A stretch of DNA of 64,000 bases from Rhabdophis nuchalis (Eukaryota > Chordata > Lepidosauria > Squamata > Natricidae). Positions 10,850 to 20,995 of this stretch are shown piece after piece. The stretch lies in contig CM077643.1 in the NCBI GenBank assembly GCA_039707465.1, forward strand, positions 330,046,419 through 330,110,418, in the 5' to 3' direction. Numbering within the stretch: position 1 is the stretch's first letter; every line of letters starts with the position of its first letter. Under the pieces are notes generated by a model. That model worked only from the letters and a program-made list of their open reading frames with translations, did not search any database and was not told the DNA's origin. The position numbers and the translations under genes were made by a program.

Positions 10850-11551
10850 CAGAGGCGTAGCGTGGGGGGTGCAGGGGGTGCCGGCCGCACCGGGCGCAAC
10901 ATCTGAGGGGGCGCGCTCGCACCGCGCACCCCGCCTGCCTCAGGCCGGCCTCCCGCCTCAGCCTCGTCCCGCCGCCGCCGCCGCCGCCCCGACAAAGTTT
11001 TGACACTCGCGGGAAGGGAGGCGGAGGCGCTTCCCCTCCTGCGGCGTCGAGGGAGCGCGGAGAGGCGATAAAAGGCCAGGCGGCGCCGAACGGGGAAGCC
11101 TGGGCGGAGGCGGCGGAGAGAGCCCGGGTGGAAGTCGCTCGCTCCGGCGGCCGGAGGGGTCCCCTGCTGCTCAGCCCACCCGGGGAGGGTCGAGAATGCG
11201 AGCGAGGGGCCGGGAAGGAGGAGGAGGCGGAGGAGGAGCTCCCACTGCAAATTGACACCCCGGCCGAGCAGGAGGAGGGGGGAGGAGGAACGCCCCCCCC
11301 CGCCAGACACCCCCTTCCGCTCCTCATTCCCCTCCGCCCCCACCCTTTCCCCCCAGGACCCTCCAGCGCCGCGCCCCCTCCCTGCGCAGAGCGTCCCCTC
11401 CCGCTCCCCCCGCCCCCGATGCGCGCACTTTTCCGTCTCTTCCCACTTTTATTGTGGTTTGAAAACGGAGCGAGGGACTATCTGGGGGAGGGTTAGGGGG
11501 CGCAAATTACTTGCCTTGCCCCGGGTGCTGACAACCCACGCTACGCCACTG
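10850..11551. mobile_element. GC-rich hAT element in intron 1
   Basis: Termini CAGAGGCGTAGCGTGGG and CCCACGCTACGCCACTG are inverted repeats. Flanks CTGGTGCT at 10842-10849 and 11552-11559 are a perfect 8-bp duplication. The 702-bp body is extremely GC- and CpG-rich, which produces long spurious frames on both strands and mimics a CpG island. No transposase is encoded. Confidence 0.88.
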
Positions 11552-12151
11552 CTGGTGCTATCTTTTGTTGCTTTATGACATATCACATGTATAATTTGTT
11601 TCTGTGCCATATTTAAAAACTTGGCAGCCCCTAAATAAAGGCTTTCTGTGTTGCCTAAAGTACTTCCCACCTACAATCAACACCCAGATGAGTAGAGATT
11701 AACACAAAGATTAGACCAGAAATCAAGAAATTAATCACCCAAATAAGGAACTGCTAAGAACAGTAAACAACCCAACCAAAGAACCACCAAAACCATTGCC
11801 TCCAACTGACAATGTAGATGCTAGACTAGAATATAAAATGAGAGCAAACCTTATTCCGTACTAGCACCAATAATGTTACCTACGGTAGTTTGGATGATGA
11901 AATGTCTGCAAGAAAAAAGCCAAGCTCACAGAGCATCAAGAAGCCCTCATTTCAATCCTGATCTACATATATTCTCTATTGATTTTTGTATCCTCTTCCT
12001 TTTCCTTAAAATAGCATTATTCTCCCTGAATCACACGAGATACTTTGGTTATTTTAGTTCTCATTGTAGGACCTTTTTGGCTCCCTGCTTTATTTCTGCA
12101 TGTGATACATTTTTTTGAAGTGGACTGATGGCTTCCCATTTCTAATAGCAC

Positions 12152-12157
12152 CAAAAA

Positions 12158-12200
<43 letters not shown>

Positions 12201-12210
12201 AACAAATAAA
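12152..12210. repeat. (AAAT)n microsatellite
   Basis: More than a dozen tandem AAAT units. The overlapping minus-strand frame is a translation of the repeat. Confidence 0.9.
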
Positions 12211-12736
12211 TAATATTAGAGGTGTGTGTGATGAATGCAGCTTTTTATCTTTGATATAATAATATCCCGAGGCCCAATTATTCATTTTACGGAAGTTCAT
12301 AAATATTTTGACTTCTTAAAATTAATTTTTTCTACTTGAGAAAGAGAAAATTGAACTGAAGATGTGTCTCTCTGGTTGGGACCATTCAGCTACTTTTTGA
12401 GGTGATTTTTCATGGTAGTTGTATAGATCTGAAGCAGAAAAAGACCACTTCTACAAATTACTGTTTTCCAAAATGTAAAAAGCAGAATCCAAAAGTAATT
12501 TGATCAAAGAACTGGCTTAGAAAGAATGGAATACCACTTTTTTCAATATGCCTAATTTTCATAAATGAAAAGAGAGAGAAATTTATTAGATTAATGATAA
12601 ATTTGTCTCTCTTTTCATTTATGAAAATTAGGCAGCCAAATAATGAATAATCAGAATAATTCATAACTAACCATTATATCAGTAACAGTGGAATGCAAGT
12701 ATTAGCAGTTAATGGAAAATTTTATTTTACTTCCAG

Positions 12737-12785
12737 GTATACAACAAGCACTGGAAGGTATTTTATATTTTCCACAAGTACTACT
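12737..12785 (+). CDS. CATSPERE: CATSPERE-like exon 2
   Basis: 49-nt exon after the acceptor TTTTACTTCCAG with donor ACT|GTAAGT. One base completes the Arg codon of exon 1 (phase 2 to 0), then YTTSTGRYFIFSTSTT, which parallels human YSTNSPNYRIFSTRST in position and spacing. Too short to stand out as an open frame; supported by splice signals, phase and resemblance. Confidence 0.82.
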
Positions 12786-12818
12786 GTAAGTGCTTATTGT
12801 TAAAATCCATATAAAATA

Positions 12819-13607
12819 CTGTATTTTTTTGAGTATAAGGCGCACCCAGGTTTTGAAGAGGCAACTTTTTTTTTAAAAAGTAGGTAGGTAGATAGGGGAT
12901 AGAGAGGGAGAGAAAGAGAAATACAGTAGGTAGATAGGGAGAGAGTAGGTATGTAGGTAAGTAGAGGGGGGGAGAGAAATATAGTAGGTAGTTAGGGAGA
13001 CAGAGTGTGTAGTTAGGTAGGTAGGTAGGTAGATAAAGGGATAGGGAGAGATTTATTTTTATTTTTTATTTTATTAAATTTATACCCCGCCCTTCTCCTT
13101 GTTAGGACCCAGGGCGGTGCACATGCATTATTTAAAAGACACAAAATACAATAAATATCACTTAAAATGTAAAAGATATAAAAGAGAGAGAGAAATACAG
13201 TAGGTAGGCAAGTAGGGAGAGTGTGTGTAGATAGATAAGTAGGTAGAGGGATAAAGAGAGAAAGAGAAATACAGTAGATAGGTAGGGGGAGAGACAGAGT
13301 GGGTAGATAGGTAGATAGAGGGGAGAGAGAGAAATACAGTAGGTAGGTAGGGAGAGAGAGTGTAGGTAGGTAGAGGGATAGCGAGAAAAATAGAGAAATA
13401 CAGTAGATAGGGAGAGGGAGAGAGAGTAGGTAGGTAGGTAGGTAGGTAGGTAGGTAGGTAGGTAGGTAGGTAGCTAAAGGGATAGGGAAAGAGAAATACA
13501 ATAAGTAGTTAATGGAGAGAGTGTGTGTAGATAGATAAGAAGGTAGAGGGATAGAGAGAAATAGAGAGAGAGGGAGAAATACAGTAGATAGGTAGGGGGA
13601 GAGAGAG
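12819..13607 (-). mobile_element. one-ended TA-target TIR element with minisatellite
   Basis: Begins 33 bp after the exon 2 donor with TA then CTGTATTTTTTTGAGTATAA and GCGCACCCAGGTTTTGAAGA, the reverse complement of the right terminus of the elements at 18931-21044 and 53376-54387. It continues into a GGTA/GAGA minisatellite with repeated GAGAAATACAGTAGGTAG units. No opposite terminus is seen. The minus-strand frame 13013-13501 (YLPT repeats) is translated minisatellite. Confidence 0.65.
13051..13182 (-). mobile_element. L2 3' end inside the minisatellite
   Basis: ATACCCCGCCCTTCTCC and GGACCCAGGGCGGTGCACA mark an L2 3' terminus in minus orientation that splits the tandem repeat. Confidence 0.7.
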
Positions 13608-13965
13608 TAGTAATATATAAGAATATATTAATTTTATAACTTATAAATATTTTTTCTGAAATATATCCATCAAGTTGTGTGTTTAATAGAGTTTTTGGCT
13701 AAACTTTCACTTCACAATTAATTTAGAGACTAGAATATAGAATTTGTGACCTGTTTTAATGTTACATCATTATAATACTGTAGATAGTGAATGCTTTCAT
13801 GATGTCAGATATTATACTGTAGAATGAATTAGTTATTTTCCAATATATTGTGTGTTTAATTTTGTATACCATTTTATAATAATATTTAATATGTGAAATG
13901 CACTCACTGTTGGTGAACTAATCAATAGGATCTTAGAAAACTACACAAATCAGCCACTTTTTATT

Positions 13966-15908
13966 TTTTATATTGAAAAAGTTTTATTGGTTTTTACAAT
14001 TTTCCAAAAGGGTAGGGTAAGGGATACAGAAACATTTTAAGAACTTTCGCGTCGGGATCATTGGCCCTTCCAGGGCTTCATAATAAAACATTGAAAAAAC
14101 ATTTTTCAAAAATACTACAAGGTGAAAATAAGTGCATGTTTCATAAATTCTAAATTCTATGCTGGCAGTCGTGTGCAAACATCCAGATATAAAGGTTATA
14201 CAATATTAGTAAAAAAAGGCAAAGTTATTTTTTCGATCTAAGTCTCTTGGCAATTGTATCTTCTTTTTCTCCTCCCTGGCCCCCAGCGGGCGGGGCCGTG
14301 GCCCCCCCTGCCCCCCCTGAATCGTCCCCCAGGACAGAGGAATGCTTTTTAAGAAAGGCTTCTGCCTGAACAACTGTTTTAATCCTTACTCTTCCTTCAT
14401 CCCAGAACACCAACATCCCTTCTGGCATCGCCCACTTAAACCAAATCCCGTGGTCAAACAATTTTTTGGATAAGAAGGAATACCTCCTTCTCATCTCTCT
14501 AATCTTTTTTGGGATCTGCTTCAAGATGGCGACTTCCTTTTGCTGGTAAATTAGCGGGGCCCCTCTCTGCGCCTTCAAAATTCCCTCTCTGGTTGACCTT
14601 CTAACAAATTTAATATGTATCTCTCTGGGTACTTCATTTATCCTGGCATATGTTGAGTTTATTCTGTAAACTAGGTCAATGTCCCCCCTGATCTCATCTT
14701 TAGGTTTATGCAAATAGTCTGCTAAAATTGTACTCATGAGTTCAGGAAGACATCCACCAGATTCTTCAGAAATGTTCTGAAATCTTAAAAAATATGACAT
14801 TCTTTCAAAATCCATCCTAGACATATGCCCACTCAGTTCTCCAACCTCACTGTTAACATTTTTAAGCTCTCCCTTTGCCCCAACCAGCCCCCCTTCCAGC
14901 TCCTCAGTCTTCTGTGTGTTTTCCAGCACTTGCTTCTGTGTTTCCAAAAGATCCTTCTTGAAGCTGCTATTATCTTCTCTCAAAGCTTTAATTTCCTGCA
15001 CCAGAGCTTGTAACACTGATTCCATTGATGTCATTCTTTGTTCCAATCCTGCCAATTCTGATTTTGATGCCATGGTAAGCTGTTAAAGTCAGTGCCACTA
15101 AGATGGCGTTTTTTGGGTGGGGCCGTTGAGGCAAGTCAGGAGAAAAACAGTTCAAATGAAGTTGTAAAAAGTTCAAGACCCAGAAGAGAAACACTTTTCA
15201 CAGTCAATAATTATAGCAGAGAAGGCACTCCAGGGAAGGAATCAATTAATCCAGAAATTTCTTCATTAGTAGAGAGAGGGAGTCCAAATCACAAAGAGAT
15301 GTTGGTAATTTTCCATAAATAAAAATAATCATTCAGGAACAGAGGGCAGCCATCCTCCACCGCCCAGTCTGAGAGCCAGCAGGAGAAAGTAACAAAAGAA
15401 AAATTGTTTCAAGCCAGCCGGACTTAGATACATTGTGAAGAAACAAGCCGCAAATCACTTTCACTTAGTTCAAAGCAGTCCGGATGCGAAATATCCGCTT
15501 CCTCGCAGCGAGGGGCCATTTCAAGCGCCACTTTAAATCCAAGGGGGGGTTTAACAAACAAACCCCCCCCTCTACGTTCTTTCAGTCCAGGCTGCCAGCA
15601 CAAATAATGTTAAAAAATCACTCACTCTTCACCTCGTTGCCAAAGCCCCGGGGAGCCTTCCAACCCGAACGCTCAGCTCTTTTCAAATTCGTCGTTCGTT
15701 GCCGTCCTCCATTGGCGAAGGGAAAACCCCCCGCAGCATGTCTCCTCTCGCCTAGGCCGAAGACAAGGGCCGTTTTTCCGCCGCCGCTGGGAGAAACAGA
15801 CCCAGGCGAGCCAGCCCTACGGAAGGCCCCCCAAAAAGGGGGTGCCTCGCCCCCGTTGGGGGGCAGAAAAAAGAACAAAGCAGCGAACGAGTCCAAGACT
15901 CGCCGGTT
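13966..15908 (-). mobile_element. Full-length ORF1-only LINE (half-L1 type), copy 1
   Basis: A complete 1943-bp retroposon. CAGCCACTTTTTATT occurs at 13951-13965 and again at 15909-15923, a 15-bp target duplication that fixes both ends. Reading on minus: a CpG-rich 5' UTR of about 835 bp (15908-15074), an intact L1-type ORF1 (15073-14225), then a 3' UTR of about 259 bp ending in CAATAAAACTTTTTC and an A-rich tail. There is no ORF2. Copies 2 and 3 (43181, 44868) have the same ORF1-to-3' UTR junction, so this is a family architecture and not one deletion. It lies in intron 2 of the CATSPERE-like gene, antisense to it. Confidence 0.88.
14225..15073 (-). CDS. L1-type ORF1 protein, 282 aa, intact
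   Basis: Encodes an ORF1p-like RNA-binding protein of the L1 type. Residues about 5-80 form a heptad-rich coiled coil (LAGLEQRMTSMESVLQALV and on). About 85-165 fit the RRM (MSYFLRFQNISEE). About 165-250 fit the C-terminal domain (PREIHIKFVRRSTREGIL). A glycine/proline-rich stretch and a basic tail (AKRLRSKK) follow. In L1, this protein trimerises and coats the element RNA. The frame is uninterrupted, unlike the other two copies, suggesting the youngest or best preserved copy. Without ORF2 the element must borrow reverse transcriptase and endonuclease, presumably from an L1 partner. Confidence 0.85.
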   Translation of the reverse strand: MASKSELAGLEQRMTSMESVLQALVQEIKALREDNSSFKKDLLETQKQVLENTQKTEELEGGLVGAKGELKNVNSEVGELSGHMSRMDFERMSYFLRFQNISEESGGCLPELMSTILADYLHKPKDEIRGDIDLVYRINSTYARINEVPREIHIKFVRRSTREGILKAQRGAPLIYQQKEVAILKQIPKKIREMRRRYSFLSKKLFDHGIWFKWAMPEGMLVFWDEGRVRIKTVVQAEAFLKKHSSVLGDDSGGAGGATAPPAGGQGGEKEDTIAKRLRSKK

Positions 15909-15960
15909 CAGCCACTTTTTATTAATGTGCAATTAAGCAACTACCTTCTGTCAGCCTCCG

Positions 15961-16440
15961 CTTTATTGCTTGCTTCGGCTGCCATTGAAACGGGGAGGGA
16001 GGGGCTGTGGGTATTGGACATTAAGTGTGCTGGAGGTGTTTGAAGCCAAGACTTGATATCGCCAAGGCCAATGGTCTCACATTCCATTCTGATGATGTTC
16101 CTGGACGTGCTGCCCACCTGACATTATGGATGATTCTGCATTGGTTGATATCCTGGGAGTCATGGGGTATAGGGGAAGGGTAATGCTTTGATATGTATGC
16201 TTCGCGCCCAATTATCTCATTCCTTGCTTGACATTCGCTGCTGTCTTTTCATAATCAGTAAAAGTAACCTTAAAACTTCAGAATGATTTTGAGTGTAGTC
16301 TTTCTTGATTAATGATGGAAGCAGGCCGGACACCTTCCTTTGATTTCAGTGAAACTTCAAATATGCAGAAAGTGTTTATAAACACGACCTTTCATTCTTC
16401 TGCAATGATCTTTCAGATAATACCAGAAATCATATATCTT
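15961..16440. other. unannotated intron sequence, possible LTR remnant
   Basis: The stretch near 16240-16320 (CAGTAAAAGTAACCTT, TTTGAGTGTAGTCTTTC) has the look of an old Gypsy-type LTR end, but neither terminus nor a duplication was found. Confidence 0.25.
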
Positions 16441-18500
16441 TGCCGCATTGGTAAAGAAGAAAAGAATGGAGGTAGTGCACCCATTCTCACCTCCTTGACC
16501 TTTCAGCAGCTTTCAATACCATCAACCATGGTATCCTTTTGGACTGACTGTAAGGTTTGAAACAGTAGCACAGTGTTTGGTTTTCATTCATAGTTGGTTA
16601 ATAGACAGCGAGCGGTCCAGCCCACAGCCACTCCTTTGTGGGTGCCATATGGCTTTGTACTCTATCTACTTCTTTTTAACATCCAAATGAAGTTGCTAGG
16701 TAAGATACAATACAATACAATAGCAGAGTTGGGAGGGACCTTGGACATTGGGCACTATCTAACAAAATGAAATTGAACGGTGAAGAGTAAGGTTCTACAT
16801 TTAGGCAAGAAAAACAAAATGCACACGTACAGTATAGGTGGTACCTTGCTCAATAGTAGTAACTGTGAAAGGGATTTTGGAGTCCAAGTGGACAACCATT
16901 TAAATATGAACCAGCAGTGTGAAGCATCTGCCAAAAAAGCCAACACGGTTCTAGGCTGCATAAACAGAGGGATAGAATCAACATTACGTGAAGTGTTAAT
17001 ACCACTTTATAATGCCTTGGTAAGGCCCAACTTGGAATACTGCATTCAGTTTTCATCGACACGATGTAGAAAAGATATGGAGACTCTAGAAATAGTACAG
17101 AGAAGAGCAACAAAGATGATTAAGGGACTGGAGACTAAAACATGTAGAACAGTTGCAGGAACTGGGTATGCCTAGTTTAATGAGAAGAAGGACTAGGGGA
17201 GACATGATAGCAGTGTTCCAATATCTCATGGCTTGTCACAAAGAAGAGGGAGTCAAGCTATTAACCAAGGCACCTGAGGGTAGAACAAGAAACAATGGGT
17301 AGAAACTAATCAAGGAGAGAAGCAACTTAAAACTAAGGAGAAATTTCCTGACAGAACAATTAGTCGGTGGAACACCTTGCCTCCAGAAGTTGTGAATGCC
17401 CCAACACTGGAAGTCTTTAAGAAGATGTTGGATAGCCATTTGTCTGAAATGGTATAAGGTTCCTGCCTAGGCAGGGGGGTTGGACTAGAATACCTCAAAT
17501 GTCTCTTCCAACTCTGCTATTGTACTGTTGGATAAGATATCATCACGATGTTGATGATATTCAACTTTACATCTCTCCCCCTTGTGATGCAAGTGATGCT
17601 GTGAATGCCCGGTCACAGTGCCTAATTGTTGTAGGGGACCAAATGGGGGACAGCTCAAGCTTCAACTGAACCCTAGTAATATGGAGTGGGCTGTAGATTC
17701 ACGAAGCCTCAGAATCTGTAGGTTTACCATTTTTAGTTCTGGATGGGTGGCACTATCGGATATAGAACTGGTACGCAACTTGGGAGTTCTCCTAGACTTG
17801 TGACTCCTGCTCAAAAAACAGGTGGCAGTTGTGGCTAGGAGAGCCTTTGGGCAACTTTGTATTGTGTGTGAGTGGCACCTGTTCTTGAACTATAGGGCCC
17901 TGCACACAATGACTGAAGCCCTGGTTATCTCTCAATTGGAATACTGCAATACGCTCTCCATGGGGCTACTCTTGAAAAGTATTTGAAGCTACAGTGGTAC
18001 AGAGTGCAAAAACACAGATAATTCTGGAAGTCTCTTGAGTGGCATATGTGACACTGCTTCACTGGCTCCTGATTTGCTTCTGGGTCTAATTCAAGGTGTT
18101 GGTCATTATCTTTAAAGCCTGTATGGCATAGGTCCAGGATATCTGAGGAGCTGTCTTGGCCCAATGAGATTGGCCCACCCAATTGTGCCAGCAGAAAAGG
18201 CCAACTGGGATCCCATCAGCCAAGGAATTGCAGCAGGTGGGGTTCAGGGGGACAGCCTTTTCTGCCATGGCTCTTGTCCTTTGGAATATCTTGCCACAGG
18301 AGGTAAGATCTGCCCCCACCCATCTGGTTTTCAGGAAATGCCTTAAAACTTAACTATGCCAGTTAGAAGAGGGCTAATGTAGTAGCAGAAATACTGCCTC
18401 CACCTCTCTACTCTAAAACCATTTTTTAAGTTTTAATCTCATGTAATTTTAATCTGTTTTAATATTTTATCATTTTTACTTCCATATGTTGTTATGTTGT
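16440..18500 (+). mobile_element. Old L2 copy interrupted by CR1
   Basis: Decayed L2 reverse transcriptase: LSAAF.TI.HGILLD near 16505-16555, then, after the CR1 at 16707-17526, a degraded DD-containing block near 17535-17570 and C-terminal sequence, ending in L2-like 3' UTR by about 18500. Many stops and frameshifts show it is much older than the L2 copies at 39703 and 62033. Confidence 0.6.
16707..17526 (+). mobile_element. CR1 with inverted 3' end at its start
   Basis: CR1 reverse transcriptase C-terminal region (KSKVLHLGKKNKMHTYSIGG at 16780 onward, later RRATKMIKGLE) and the CR1 3' end (GGTTGGACTAGAATACC, ACTCTGCTATTGTA). The first about 38 bp (16707-16744) are the same 3' end in reverse (AATAGCAGAGTTGGGAGG). 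TAAGATA lies on both sides (near 16700 and 17529), a likely 7-bp target duplication in the old L2. Confidence 0.75.
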
Positions 18501-18793
18501 AAGCTGTAAAATGAGCAGCATATAGATTTGATAAACCTCATACTGGAAGATGAGGAGCATATAGATTTGATAAACAACCAAATAAATATATTTAAAATTG
18601 GAAGTTTTGCTATATGTTTGAACACCAACCAAAATCTGGAGAATTGGAAGTTGCAACTTTTTCTGTGCAGAATTCACATGTGGAAGAGTCCTTTTAGATT
18701 TAAAGGGATGTATAAATAGAAATGCATAAAGCTGCATTATTGATCAGATTATATGTTTTACTGGGTATTTTGATGTTCTCTTTTCTTTATTAG

Positions 18794-18867
18794 ATATATT
18801 TAGAATATGAAGGAACTGGATTTAACCATTGGAAAATTTCATCATTTTGTTCTATTCCAAAAGGAAT
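18794..18867 (+). CDS. CATSPERE: CATSPERE-like exon 3
   Basis: 74-nt exon between TTTTCTTTATTAG and the donor AT|GTAAGT, phase 0 to 2. Encodes IYLEYEGTGFNHWKISSFC and so on; human CATSPERE has IKLEYEGTLFTEW at the same place, one of the clearest matches in the gene. Confidence 0.88.
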
Positions 18868-19164
18868 GTAAGTATTATAGAATATGTAAATACCCGTGTA
18901 CAAAGAAATAGGCTGTAGAAAGAATATCTACTGTATTTTTCAGAGTATAAGACACACCTTTTCCCCCCTAAAAAGGTTGAAAATCTGGGTGTGTCTTATA
19001 CATCAAATAAAGCATTTTTTGCCTCCTGAAACCCCACCCCCTTCACCAAAATGGCTGTGCATAGCCTTATGGGGGCTTCCAGAGAGCTCCTGGGGGCCGA
19101 GGGGGGCAGAAATGAGCCTAGAACGGGCCATTTCTTTGCCCCCCCCCCCAGCAGCACTCTATAA

Positions 19165-19795
19165 CAGGGGTCCCCAACCCCCGGGCCGCGGACCAGTGCC
19201 GGTCCGTGGCTTGGTAGGAACCGGGCCGCAGGGCCGGAGAGGAGGAGGAAGGAGGAGCCCCCTGGGCAGAGCGCGCAGGAGAGCGCAGGTGCGGCTGTGC
19301 GGCTCTTCCTCCACCCTCGTCGACGGTTGGATTCCTGGGCGCCGCAGCAGCAGCCCTCCCTACCGGCCGCCGATTCCCCCCCCAAACACGGAGCCTTCTC
19401 AGCTACTGGAAGGAGCCTGAGCGAGCGAATGAGCGACCCAGTATGGCGGGCGGGGCAGGCTAAGGCGAGTGAGCGTGCCGGCCGGGCTGAGGAGGCTTCG
19501 CGGGGGGCGGGGCAGGGACGACGACAGACAGAGAGAGGCACAGACACAGAGAGAGACAGGGAGGGAGGGGGGAATCAGAGAGTGACAGACACACACACAG
19601 AGACAGAGAGAGAGAGGGAGGGAGAGAAAGAGAGAGACACAGAATGAGTGATTAAGTGCGTGAATGCGAGACAGACACACACATAGTGACAGATGGGCGG
19701 ACGAAGGAGAGAGAGACAGAGATAGAGAGAAAGAAAAAGAGAAAGAAAGAAAAAGAAAGTGGGAGAGAGAGAGAAAGAAAGAGAAAGAAAGAGAC

Positions 19796-19826
<31 letters not shown>

Positions 19827-20234
19827 AAGAGAGATAGAAAGGAAAGAAAGAGAGAGAGAGAAAGAGAGAAAGAAAAAGAGACAGAAAGAGAAAGAAAAAG
19901 AAAGTGAGAAAGAGAGAGAAAGAGAAATAAAGAGAAAGAGGGAAAGAAAGAGAAAGAGAGAGAGAAAGAGAGAGAGGGAAAGAAAGAGAAAGAGGGAAAC
20001 AAAGAAAGAGAAAGAGAGAGAGAAAGAGGGAAAGAAAGAAAGAAAGAAAGAACTTATGACCATAATTGAGCCCAAAAGTTTGGTTATTATCCAAGACCAT
20101 TGTTAAGTGAGTTTCACATCTTCCAAGTTGGCCACGCCCACCCAGTCACATGACTGCTGAGCCACTCAGCCGGTCCGCAAAACTTTCTTTAAAATGAAAC
20201 CGGTCCCTGGTGCAAAAAAGGTTGGGGATCCCTG
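19165..20234. mobile_element. hAT element with long GA tract
   Basis: Termini CAGGGGTCCCCAACC and GGTTGGGGATCCCTG are inverted repeats, flanked by perfect 8-bp copies of CTCTATAA (19157-19164, 20235-20242). The left part is GC-rich; 19508-20053 is a purine-rich GA/GAAA tract. The 233-aa and shorter serine/phenylalanine/leucine-rich frames on minus are translated repeat. Confidence 0.88.
19690..20053. repeat. polypurine (GA)n/(GAAA)n tract
   Basis: More than 350 bp of almost pure A and G on the plus strand, inside the hAT. Confidence 0.9.
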
Positions 20235-20574
20235 CTCTATAAGACTCCATAAGGCTATGCAAGCAATTTTTTTACCATAAAATGGCCCGTTTTCGCAAAA
20301 AATGGACCATTGTTTGCCCCCCCCAGGAGCACTCTGCAAAGCCCCCCAAGGCTAGTCATGCTTTTTATTTGAAGAAAAACAGGCCCGTTTTCCCGAAAAA
20401 TGGGCCATTTTGGGGAGGTTTGCAGAGTGCAAAAGCGTTTTTTTCTCCTTTTGGAAAGCTGTTAAGTTAGAGTAGCTGATGAGAATTATGTTGGTCAACT
20501 GCTGTGGCTGCAGAAACAAAGCCTTAGGTGCTACAGTGATTTCCTTCTCCAGGGCATGGGTAAATACACCTGGA

Positions 20575-20995
20575 AACATCTACCTACCTACCTACTCCCT
20601 CCCTCCCTCCCTATCTACTGTATTTCTCTCTCTGTCTCTCTGTATCCCTCTACCTACCTATCTTACACTCTCTCCTTACCTATCTGCTGTATTTCTCCCC
20701 CCTCTATCTACCTATATACCTACCTACCCGCTCCCCCTCCCCCTACCTATCTACTGTATTTCTCTCTCTCTCTCTATTTCTCTCTCTCTATTTTTCTCTC
20801 TCTGTATCCCGCTACCTATCTACCTAACTACTCTCTCTCCCTCCCTCCCTCCCTCCCTACTGTATTTCTCTCTCTCTTTCTCACTCTCTCTCCCTTTACC
20901 TACCTAGCTAGCTACTCTCTCTCACTCCCTACCTACCTACTGTATTTCTCTCTCTTTCTCTCCTTCTCTATCCCTCTAGCTACCTACTTTAAAAA
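20575..20995. repeat. TACC/TCTC minisatellite
   Basis: Irregular higher-order units of the form CTACTGTATTTCTCTC, (TC)n, TATCCCTCTACCTACC. The same unit occurs at 12870-13607, 38806-39685, 42200-42470 and 53928-54335. Confidence 0.8.

Noticed and set aside
10794..11578. Overlapping proline/arginine-rich frames on both strands and an apparent CpG-island promoter
   Set aside because: GC-rich hAT bounded by inverted ends and a perfect 8-bp duplication; frames are open only because stops are rare in GC-rich DNA.
13013..13501. 162-aa minus-strand repeat protein
   Set aside because: Minisatellite translation, interrupted by an L2 3' end.
15484..15936. 150-aa plus-strand frame
   Set aside because: It covers the CpG-rich 5' UTR of the ORF1-only LINE on the opposite strand and crosses its target duplication.
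16000..16320. Possible Gypsy LTR
   Set aside because: Only a vague resemblance at one end; no partner LTR, terminus or duplication could be found.
19399..20100. 233-aa minus-strand frame rich in S, F and L
   Set aside because: It lies on the GA tract of the hAT at 19165-20234; several frames are open at once because of composition.
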